From Amycolatopsis marina (lineage in GTDB: Bacteria; Actinomycetota; Actinomycetes; Mycobacteriales; Pseudonocardiaceae): a stretch of 64,000 nt of DNA. Positions 23,225 through 32,500 of the stretch are shown here, piece after piece. The stretch lies in assembly GCF_900111885.1 (NCBI RefSeq), contig NZ_FOKG01000014.1, forward strand, positions 153,029-217,028, written 5' to 3'. The stretch's first letter is position 1, and every line of letters starts with the position of its first letter. Under the pieces are notes generated by a model. That model did no database searches. It had not been told where the DNA came from and was given only the letters and a program-made list of their open reading frames with translations. The position numbers and the translations under genes are program-made.

Positions 23225-24282
23225 AGCACACCCTTCCGCCACTCGTGGATCAGCAGGTGCCCGAGGTAGACACCGCCGATCGCCATCGTGAAGATCCCGA
23301 CGGGTAGCCGCTCCCCGATCGGCGAGTGCTGTGCGGCGAGGTCGGCGAGCACCAGCAGCAGGGCGCCCGTCAGCCCCGAGGACACGAGATTCGCGCCGGG
23401 CGCGCCCGACAACCGCTTGGCGATGTTCGGCGCGGTGAGTGCGACGAACGCGATGGGTCCGGCCACACTCACCGCCGCCGCCGAAAGGGCCACTGAGGCG
23501 ACGATCGCCCAGACCCGTGCCGAGCGTGGCCCGGCTCCGAGGCTGTCCGCCAGTTCGTCACCCAGCTCGGTCACGGCGACGCGCCCCGCCAGCATCAGCA
23601 CGGCCGGTACGACGACGGCGAGTGCCAGCCAGATCGTGCCCGCGTGTTCCCAGGAGCGGGCCGCGAGGCTCCCGTTCAGGTAGGCCGACAGCACATTCGC
23701 ACTGTCCCGCGCCGCCACGTAGACGACGTAGTGCGTGAACGCCGCGGACATCGCCGCGACGCCGATTCCCGCGACGATCAACCGTCCCGGATGCCGGAAA
23801 CCACTGCCTGTCGACACGTAGACGAGCAGCACCGCGGCGCCACCACCGAGTACGGCGCCGACCGGAACCGGGATCAATCCGGGCGCGAGCAGGCCGAAGA
23901 AGGCCGCCCCGGCACCCGCTCCCGAGCCGACTCCGATCACATCGGGGCTACCGAGCGGATTCCTTGCCACCGATTGGAAGAGTGCTCCGGCCATCCCGAG
24001 TGCGAGCCCCGTGCCGATCGCCACGACCAGCCGGGGTCCGCGCAGCCGTTCGAGCACGAACTCGGCGCTGCCCTCGGCGCCCCCGGCCAGCGCGGCAGGC
24101 AGTTCCGCGAGCGGGATACCCGCCTTCCCGATGGTCAGCGTCGCGACCGACGCCAGGCCGACGGCGAGTACGAGTGCGACCGTCAATAGCACCGACCTGC
24201 GATGCACCGGCAGCGTGACAGCACCACCCAGCCGCACCACAGGGCGGCGCTCGCCCCGGGACAGGTCCGCGTGGACGATCAC
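23221..24282 (-). CDS. Iron-siderophore ABC importer permease (FecD/FepG-like)
   Basis: 353 residues with about nine to ten membrane segments in the FecCD fold: LRGPRLVVAIGTGLALGMAG, the ATPase-contact loop and LGDELADSLGAG, and the closing HSPIGERLPVGIFTMAIGG, all typical. The GTG at 24282 overlaps the previous permease gene's stop by four bases. It forms the heterodimeric channel with the protein encoded at 24279. Confidence 0.92.
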   Translation of the reverse strand: MIVHADLSRGERRPVVRLGGAVTLPVHRRSVLLTVALVLAVGLASVATLTIGKAGIPLAELPAALAGGAEGSAEFVLERLRGPRLVVAIGTGLALGMAGALFQSVARNPLGSPDVIGVGSGAGAGAAFFGLLAPGLIPVPVGAVLGGGAAVLLVYVSTGSGFRHPGRLIVAGIGVAAMSAAFTHYVVYVAARDSANVLSAYLNGSLAARSWEHAGTIWLALAVVVPAVLMLAGRVAVTELGDELADSLGAGPRSARVWAIVASVALSAAAVSVAGPIAFVALTAPNIAKRLSGAPGANLVSSGLTGALLLVLADLAAQHSPIGERLPVGIFTMAIGGVYLGHLLIHEWRKGVL

Positions 24283-25286
24283 ATGGCACCCCGCATCCGC
24301 CGCACGGCGTAGAGCAGGAACGGCGCGCCGGCGAACGCGGCGACCACGCCGACCATGAGTTCCTGCGGACGCACGAGCACCCGTCCCAGCACATCGGCGA
24401 GCAGCAGCAGGCTGGGGCCGAGCAGGAGGGCACACGGGATCTGGACGCGGAAGTCGATCCCGGCGAGCGCGCGGACGATGTGCGGTACCGCGAGACCGAC
24501 GAAGGCGATCGGGCCGACGGCCGCCGTCGCGCCCGCACTGAGCAGGGTCGCCGCCGCGAGGCCGCCCGCTCGCACGAGCGTGGCATTGGCGCCGACCGAG
24601 ACCGCCGCCTCGTCGCCGAGCGCGAGCGCGTTCAGCGCGGGCGCCAGCACCAGGGCCAGCATGCCTCCGGCGAGCGTGACCGGCAGTACCGAAAGCAGCG
24701 TGTCGAAGCCTCGGCCCGCGAGCGAGCCCACCACCCAGTACCGGTAGCTGTCGAACACGTCCGGCAGGCTGAGGGTGATGGCCTGGATGTAGGCGCCGAG
24801 CACGGCGGACACCACCGCGCCGGCCAGCACCAGCCGGACGAGTCCGGTGCCCGCGCCCGCCGTGCCGATGATATAGACCCCCGCGCCCGCGACGATCGCC
24901 CCCGGCAGCGCCCACCACACCGTCGCGGTTCCGCTCTGCGCGCCGAGCAACGCGGTGGCGGTGACGATCGCTGCCGCGGCGCCCATGTTGATCCCCAGCA
25001 GGCCCGGCTCCGCCAATGGATTGCGGGTGATGGCCTGCAGGAGCGTGCCCGCGACGGCGAGCCCCGCACCGGCGAGGATGCCGAGTGCGGTGCGCGGATA
25101 GCGGCTCTCGACGACCGTGGTCAGGAACGGGTCGGCGGTCCCGGTCAGCACGTGCCACACGTCGGCCGCGGAGGTGGCCTTGCCGCCGAGCATGAGGCTC
25201 AGTCCGGCTGCGGTCACCAGGAGCGCGAGTCCGGCGCACAGGATCAACGCGTGCCGTGGGCCCGCGACCGCGCGCTTGTTGAACAC
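24279..25286 (-). CDS. Iron-siderophore ABC importer permease (FecC/FepD-like)
   Basis: 335 residues, FecCD fold: RYPRTALGILAGAGLAVAGT, the AITRNPLAEPGLLGINMGAA motif and LALGDEAAVSVGAN coupling region, ending in RPQELMVGVVAAFAGAPFLL. It starts 3 bp after the binding-protein gene and overlaps the second permease gene. Confidence 0.92.
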   Translation of the reverse strand: MFNKRAVAGPRHALILCAGLALLVTAAGLSLMLGGKATSAADVWHVLTGTADPFLTTVVESRYPRTALGILAGAGLAVAGTLLQAITRNPLAEPGLLGINMGAAAAIVTATALLGAQSGTATVWWALPGAIVAGAGVYIIGTAGAGTGLVRLVLAGAVVSAVLGAYIQAITLSLPDVFDSYRYWVVGSLAGRGFDTLLSVLPVTLAGGMLALVLAPALNALALGDEAAVSVGANATLVRAGGLAAATLLSAGATAAVGPIAFVGLAVPHIVRALAGIDFRVQIPCALLLGPSLLLLADVLGRVLVRPQELMVGVVAAFAGAPFLLYAVRRMRGAM

Positions 25287-25289
25287 AGC

Positions 25290-26327
25290 CTACCGGTCGA
25301 GCTTGGCGATCGCGGCATCGATCTCGGGCAGGTAGCGGTCGATCACCCAGGGGACCGTCAGCGGGTTGATGATGGAGGAGGCGGTGACGAAGGAGTTGTC
25401 CGCACTGGCCACGACGCTGCCCCGCTCGACGGCCGGAATGCTCTTGTACAGCGGCTGGGCCTCGATCTCCTTCTTCGTCTCCGGATTGGCGTAGAACGTG
25501 AAGACCAGGTCGCTGTCGCGCAGTTTGTCGGCCTGCTCCAGTCCGATCAGAGCGGAATCGGTCCCCTCGGTCTCTGGCAGGGTCTGCACGACGGGATCGA
25601 CGGTGAGGCCCAGCTTCGACACCATCGCGACGCGCTGCTCATCGGGGAGGAACACACCGAGGGTGCCGGGGCCGTTGGTGTAGATGTAGGAGAACGTCAC
25701 GTCGGCGTAGCGGGGCCGCGTTGCCGCGGCTTCGGCGAACCGCTGCTCGATTCCGGTGATGAGCTCGTCCGCGTCGGCCGTCCTGCCCAGCGCCTTGCCG
25801 ATGATCTTGATCTGCTCGTCCCAGTCGGTGCTCCAGGCCTTGCCCGGGTAGGCGACGGTCGGTGCGATGTCGTTGAGGATGTCGAACTGTTCCTGCGTGA
25901 TGCCCGACCACGGCGCGAGGATGACATCGGGGGCGAGTTCGACGATGGCCTCGAAGTCGATGTCCTCGCCACCGGTGAACTGCGTGGGCAGCTGCCCGCC
26001 CTCGGCTGTCACGGCCTCGTGGATCCAGGGCAGGTAACCGGTGTCGTCGCTGCCCCACTCGTAGCTCTCGATTCCGACCGGGGCCTGGCCGAGCGCGATC
26101 GCGGTCTCGGCGGAGCCCTGGCCGAGCGTCACGATCCGTTCCGGGCGCTGCGGGATCTCGGCCGTGCCGAGGGCACTCTCGATCGTGACGGGGAAGGCGT
26201 CACCGCCCTGGGAATCGGGCGCGGTCTCGGTCGTGGACGCGGTACCGCAGCCGCTGAGACCGATGGCGGTGGCGGCGATCGCGGCGCCGAGCGCACGCAG
26301 GCGCCGTCTTCCCAAGGTTGCGTTCAT
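25290..26327 (-). CDS. Iron-siderophore binding lipoprotein (FepB/FecB family)
   Basis: 345 residues. Signal peptide with lipobox IGLSGC (C27), then a periplasmic-binding fold of the FecB/CeuE type: VTIESALGTAEIPQRPERIV opens the first lobe and DVILAPWSGITQEQFDIL follows a long rigid helix linker region. It anchors to the outer face of the membrane and hands ferric siderophore to the permeases. It is first in the operon and directly preceded by an iron box, so it should be induced by iron starvation. Confidence 0.92.
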   Translation of the reverse strand: MNATLGRRRLRALGAAIAATAIGLSGCGTASTTETAPDSQGGDAFPVTIESALGTAEIPQRPERIVTLGQGSAETAIALGQAPVGIESYEWGSDDTGYLPWIHEAVTAEGGQLPTQFTGGEDIDFEAIVELAPDVILAPWSGITQEQFDILNDIAPTVAYPGKAWSTDWDEQIKIIGKALGRTADADELITGIEQRFAEAAATRPRYADVTFSYIYTNGPGTLGVFLPDEQRVAMVSKLGLTVDPVVQTLPETEGTDSALIGLEQADKLRDSDLVFTFYANPETKKEIEAQPLYKSIPAVERGSVVASADNSFVTASSIINPLTVPWVIDRYLPEIDAAIAKLDR

Positions 26328-26375
26328 CGGTGAAGTCCTTCGCTGGGGCGTGCTCGCTACGCAGGCGAGCAGTAC

Positions 26376-26394
26376 GAAGGGCAGACTAACCTAA
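26376..26394 (-). promoter_or_regulatory. IdeR/DmdR-type iron box
   Basis: On the minus strand the sequence reads TTAGGTTAGTCTGCCCTTC. The left half TTAGGTTAG matches the actinobacterial iron-box consensus exactly; the right half is weaker. It lies 49 bp before the start of the siderophore-binding lipoprotein gene, as expected for a ferrous-iron repressor site. Confidence 0.78.
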
Positions 26395-26594
26395 GTTTCA
26401 TTACTTCTGAACGTGGGCGGTGTCACCGCTAGCACCAACCGGCCGTACCGCCACGTGGCTCATTTCTTCACCTGGTTCTTACGCCTGTTGGTTGATCGCT
26501 TGCCGCGTTCCCGGATGGTTGCCTGTTCAAGGAGCCGCGGTATGGCTGGGTGTCTGTCGGGGATGCCGCTCATTGCAAGCTGAGGGGATCTCTG

Positions 26595-29500
26595 ATGCGT
26601 TCGTCCCGCAAGCGGGGTTTCTTGTCGCGCGCCCTGATCACGGCGCTGTTCGTGGCACTGCTGACGGTGGGTATGCCGGTGGGGCCGCCGGTGACGTCGG
26701 CAGGGGGCACGGACCTCGGTCTGGGTCGCTTGTGGAATTCGGTGGTCGGGCTGATCTCGCCGGAGTCGGCCGCCGCGGAACCGGCGCCCCGTGCGGCTTC
26801 CGCGCCCGAGCAACCGCCCGAGCCACCGAAGCGCGTCAAGGAACTGGTGGACAAGCGCTCGGCGACGACAAAGGTCTTCGCCATGTCGGACGGGCGGACC
26901 GAGGTCGAAATCTCGCCCGAGCCGCGGCACTTCCGGGACGGCGACGGATGGTCCGATATCGACCCGACGGTGATCGAGCGAGCCAGGGACGGGTACCGGT
27001 TCGGCAACGACAAGAACAGGTTCCGCAGCGACTTCGGTGACAAGAGCGACCGGCTGGTGCGGTTCGAGGCGGCAGGCAAGCAGGTGGCGCTGGGGATCGC
27101 CGGCGAGTCGCGGGCGTTGTCGCCGCGGGTGCAGGGTGACACGGTCACCTATCCCGACGCGTTCGGTAACGCGGACCTCGAGTACGAGGTGACCGGCGAG
27201 GCGCTGAAGGAGCGGATCGTGCTGCCTTCACCGGTCGGGGAGTCGGTCTTCCGGTTCACGATGCGCCTGGGCGGGGTGACCGCGCGGCAGCAGCCGGACG
27301 GCTCCATCGGGTTCTTCGCCAAGGGGGCGGCCGGCGAGCACGGGCCGCCGTTGTTCGTGATGCCGCGACCGTTCATGTTCGACAGCAGTGCGGATCAGAA
27401 GTCGCCGCACGGCAAGGTGTTCAGCGACAAGGTGACGCAGACCGTCGAGCAGCAGGGCGCGAACATCACGGTGACGGTCGCAGCGGACAAGGATTGGCTG
27501 GCCGCGCCGGAGCGGCGGTATCCGGTGGTGATCGATCCGACCATCAAGATCGAGCCGACGCCGACCACCGGCGAGGACGTGCAGATCTGGTCGGACACCC
27601 CGACCCGCAACGACGGTTCGAGTTACCGGCTCTCGGTCGGGACGGACCCGTGGGGCGTGGCGCGAAGCCTGCTGAAGTTCGACACCTCGGTGGTGCCCGC
27701 CGGGACGTCGTTGACGTCGGCGCGGCTGCGGACGTACTACGACAGCGAGTTGCACACCGCCGTGAACAACGTGGAGATCGAGGCGCGGCGGATCACCCAG
27801 GCCTGGTCGGAGGACACCGCGACCTGGAACTCCGCGAACCAGGACTTCGCCGAGGCCGGACTGTCCACTGCGGTCAAACAGGCGAACAAGGCGAACGTGT
27901 GGCACGAGTTCGACGTGCGCAACATCGCGCAGTCCTGGGTGTCGGGCTCGGCGCAGAACCACGGGCTGATGCTCAAGGCGACCGACGAGGCGCTGAACCG
28001 GGGCGGAGCGATCTACCAGGCCGCGGAGTTCGCCTACGGCGGTGAGGTGGCGAACCGGCCGAAGCTGGTCCTCACCTATGGCCGGCCGAGCGTGAACCTG
28101 CACTACCCGACGACGATCCGTTCGACGGGCGCGGAGTTGAACTGGGATCCCTACGTCGATCCGCAGCCGACGAACCCGGCCGATGACGTGGTGGAGTACC
28201 AGGTGCACCGCACGGTGTACCAGGCGTTCACGCCTTCGCGGTACACACTGATCGCTCCGCTGTCGCCGGACGCGACGAGCTTCTCCGACACGACGGCACG
28301 CCCGACGCCCGCGGACTCACCGGATCCGTTCGGTGCGGCGTACTACTACATGATCGTGGCCAAGACCCGGGACGGGCAGTTGATCCCCGGTCCGACGCAG
28401 GTCGCGCGGTTGCCGAAGGCGGGCAGGGTGACGCAGATCCTGCAGACGTCCGAGGCGACGACGTTGTCCTCGGGACAACCGGACACGAACCTGGACACCT
28501 TCGGTGGTCAGAAGTGGTTGTCGGCGGGGATCGGTTCGTCGACCTACGCCACGACGCGGCCGGTGGTGAACTTTCCCGATCTGTCGTCGATCCCGGCGAA
28601 CGCGCGGATCGAGGAGGCAGAGGTCGGCCTGTGGGGTTTCTACTCCTGGGGCAGTGGGGCCAGGATCAACGTGCACCAGCTGGACGAGCCGTTCGTGGAG
28701 AGCGAGGCGACCTGGCGGCGGGCGTCGGCGGCGACCGCATGGACCGCGGGCGGCGGCACCTACGGCACGATGGCCGACCAGCTGACCACCGTGACGAACG
28801 ATCCGAAGTGGAACTGGTGGGACGTTTCCGGCCTGGTGCAGAGCTGGGTCAACGATCCGGCGTCGAACCACGGGATGCTGGTGCGGCTCAACGACACGGC
28901 GGTCGAGCAGCGAGCCTTGTTCCTGTCCGACGAGGCCGCGGAGCCGCAGTTGCGGCCCAACCTGGTGGTCACCTACACCGAGCCGACGGCGGAGTCCACC
29001 TACTACGCGCCGGACACACCGTCGATGCGGATGATCCCCGGTGACGAGTACACGGTGCCGGTGACGCTGACCAACACCACCGGCGCGACCTGGTCCTCGG
29101 GCAACCGGGTGCTGTCCTACCGCTGGGGCCTGCCGGACGGCACCGATGTCACCACCGGCGGCAACCGGCTGGAGACCGCGCTGCCCGCGGATGTTCCGCC
29201 GATGGGCACGGTGACCGTGCAGGCGCGGGTGAAGACGCCGATCCAGAGCGCGGCGGGGAACAAGCGTGAGCAGTTCGTGCTCAGCTGGGACCTGCGCGAC
29301 ACCACCGACGGCAGCTGGTTGTCCGGCACGGGCGGGATTCCCGCGCTGCCGCAGAACGTGACGGTCGAGGACCCGACCAGTGACGAGCTCGGGCTGGAGA
29401 AGTTCTACTCCTACGTGGGCAAGTCCACGGGTGCGGGATCGAACGTGCTGGTCAACCAGTACGCCGGGAACACGGTGTTCTCCTACGACGCCTTGTCGAA

Positions 29501-32500
29501 CCCGGGGCGGGGGCTGTCGACGTTCCTGCGGATGACCTACAACAGCATGGACACCTCGGCCACCTCGATGGGCTACGGCTGGTCATTGGCGGCGTCGGGC
29601 GTCACGCGGCTGGGAACATCGCTGGACCTGCACCCAAGGGGACAGGACTATCCGTCGCTGGTCACCATGCCGGACGGGGACGGCACGAGTCACGAGTTCA
29701 CCCTGAACAAGCACGACTCCACCGACCCCGCGGTGTGGACGTACGACAAACCCGCGGGTGTGCATCTGCATCTGGCGCGGGTGTCCGGTGAGGACACCTC
29801 GCGGCGCTGGATGATGACCCGGCCGGACCGCACGAAGTTCTTCTTCGACGACGAAGGCTGGCTGTCGGCGGTCGCCGACCGCAACGGCAACACCCAGAAC
29901 TTCACCTACACCGAGCGCAAGTCGAACAACCAGCCGCGCAAGTTTCTGGCCTACGTCACCGATCCCGCAGGCAGGCAGAGCCTGACGCTGGACTACTGGG
30001 AGAAGGGGGAGACGAGGAACCCGAAGCTGCTGGACATGGTGCAGTCGGTGACCGACGTCTCCGGGCGCAAGGTGACGTTTGGCTACGACGACAAGGGCCT
30101 GCTGACCGAGATGGTCGACGGGGCCGGCACCCCGCTGGCGAAGACGTTCCGGTTCGCCTATGACGCGGAGCAGGGCAACAAGAACGTCAAGCTCGTCGCG
30201 GTGACCGACCCGCGCGGCAACACCAGCGATCTGGCGTACTACACCGCGCCCGAGGACCCGAAGGACAAGTGGAAGGCCAAGACCCTCACCGACCGGCTGG
30301 GCCACGACACCGGGTTCGCCTACGCCGACCCCGACGGCTCCGCCGGATCGGAGATGACGTCCACGGTCACCGACGCCGAAGGCCACAACTCCAGCTACCG
30401 GATGGACGGCTACGGCAGGCCCACCTCCACGACCAACGCCAAGAACGAGACCACGGCGATGACGTGGGACGCCGACAACAACGTCGTGTCGCTCACCGAG
30501 GACAACGGGGCGGTCTCGACGTGGACCTACGACCCGAAGACCGGGTACCCGACGTCGATCCGGGACGCGGAAGCCGTGGCGAACAACACGCCACCGACCA
30601 CATTGGAGTATCGGACCGCACTGGGCGGCTACACCGCGGAACTCACCGGAAAGGTGAGCCCGGAGGGCAGACGCTGGGCGTTCGGGTACGACGGCAACGG
30701 CAACCTGACCACGGTCACCGACCCCAAGGGCGTCGCCACGCCTGATGTGGCGGACGACTACCGGTCGGTCTACACCTACGACCCGCACGGGCAGTTGCTG
30801 ACCTCCACGGACGCGAACGGCAACACCACCACGTTCGCCGACTACCACGCGGCCGGCTACCCGCGGGCCACCACCGACGCGCTGGCGAACACCTCCACCG
30901 TCGGCTACGACGTGCGGGGCAACGTGGTCACGGCCACCGACGCGGCCGGTGCCACCACCACGGCGGCCTACGACGTGTTCGGGCGTCCACTGGAGACCAC
31001 GGTGCCGAAGGACGCCGACGCTGGGGAGCTGATCACGACCCCGGCGCCGGTGTACGACGCCAACGACAACGTCACACAGTCCACCGCGCCCAACGGCGCG
31101 ACGACGACGGCGACCTACGACCCGGCCGACCAGCTCACCGCCGCGACCGAGCCGAAGGACACTCCGGACGGACCCGAGCGGCGCTCGACGTTCAGCTACG
31201 ACACGATCGGCAACCTGCTGGCCGAGACCCAGCCGCTGGGCACCCTCACACCAGCCGATCCGGACGACTTCGTCACTCGCTACGCCTATGACGAGATCTC
31301 CCAGCTCACCGCGGCCACCAACGCCGCGGGGGAGACGATCTCCTACACCTACGACAACGTCGGCAACCTGGTGACGGTGGTGGACCCGCGCAAGAACGCC
31401 ACCACCGACGCGGCCGACTACACCACGAAGATCGCCTACGACCGCAACCACCGGCAGGTGTCCACAACGGACGCCCTCGGCCACGTCACCAGCCAGACCT
31501 ACGACCTCGACGGCAACGTCACCACCAGCACCGACGCCGAGAAGGTCACCACCACCTACGTCTACGACGAACGCTCCTCGGTGGTGGAGGTCCGTGCTCC
31601 GCATGCCACCGTGGACGGCAAGACCGTGGTGCGCACAACCCGCGTTGAGTACGACCAGGTCGGCAACCAGACCAGGGTGATCACCCCGCGCGGGGTCGAC
31701 ACCGCCGACGACCCGGACGACTTCGCCGCGCGCACCGTCTACGACAAGCTCAACCGGCCCATCGAGAAGCACTCGCCACACGATCCCGGCGACGCCCGCT
31801 ACGGCACGCCCGACATCACCCGCTACGCCTACGACAAGGTCGGCAACCTCGCCGAGGTCTCGGCGCCGCCGTCGGCGGGGCAGTCGGTGCGCAACAGCAC
31901 CAGCTACTCCTACTTCGACAACGGCTGGATCCGCGGCTCCACCGACCCGTGGGACATCGCCACCACCTACGACTACAACAACCTCGGCCAGCAGACCGCG
32001 CGCACCTTCACCAGCGCGGGCGGCTCGTCGGCCCGCACCATGAGCTGGGACTACTACCCGGACGGCAAACTGAAGTCCCGCAGCGACGACGGCGTGCCGG
32101 TCGGCAAGCACGTGGTGCTGGTGGACAACTCCGACACCCCCAACCTGAAGGTGGCGGGAAACTGGGCCACCAGCAGTGAGGGGGCCGGGTTCCAGGGCTA
32201 CGACTACCGCACCGCGCCGGCCGGAACGGGAGACGCGAGTGTCACGTGGACGCTCAACGTGCCCCAGGACGGCGACTACGAGGTGTTCGCCCGCTACCCG
32301 GGCGCACAGGCCACCAACGCCCCCTACACCGTGCGGCACAGCGGGGGCGAGACGACCACGGCCGTGAATCAGACCCAGCAGGCGGGGGAGTGGGTCAGCC
32401 TCGGCACGCACGCCTTCACCAAGGGCAACTCGCACAACGTGGAGCTGACCGACAAGGCTGACGGCCAGGTCGCGGCGGACTCGGTGAAGCTGGTGCGCGA

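Noticed and set aside
29583..32435. 950-codon open frame on the minus strand inside the rhs gene
   Set aside because: It is a composition shadow of the YD repeats: valine- and arginine-rich, no domains, and wholly antisense to a clear gene.
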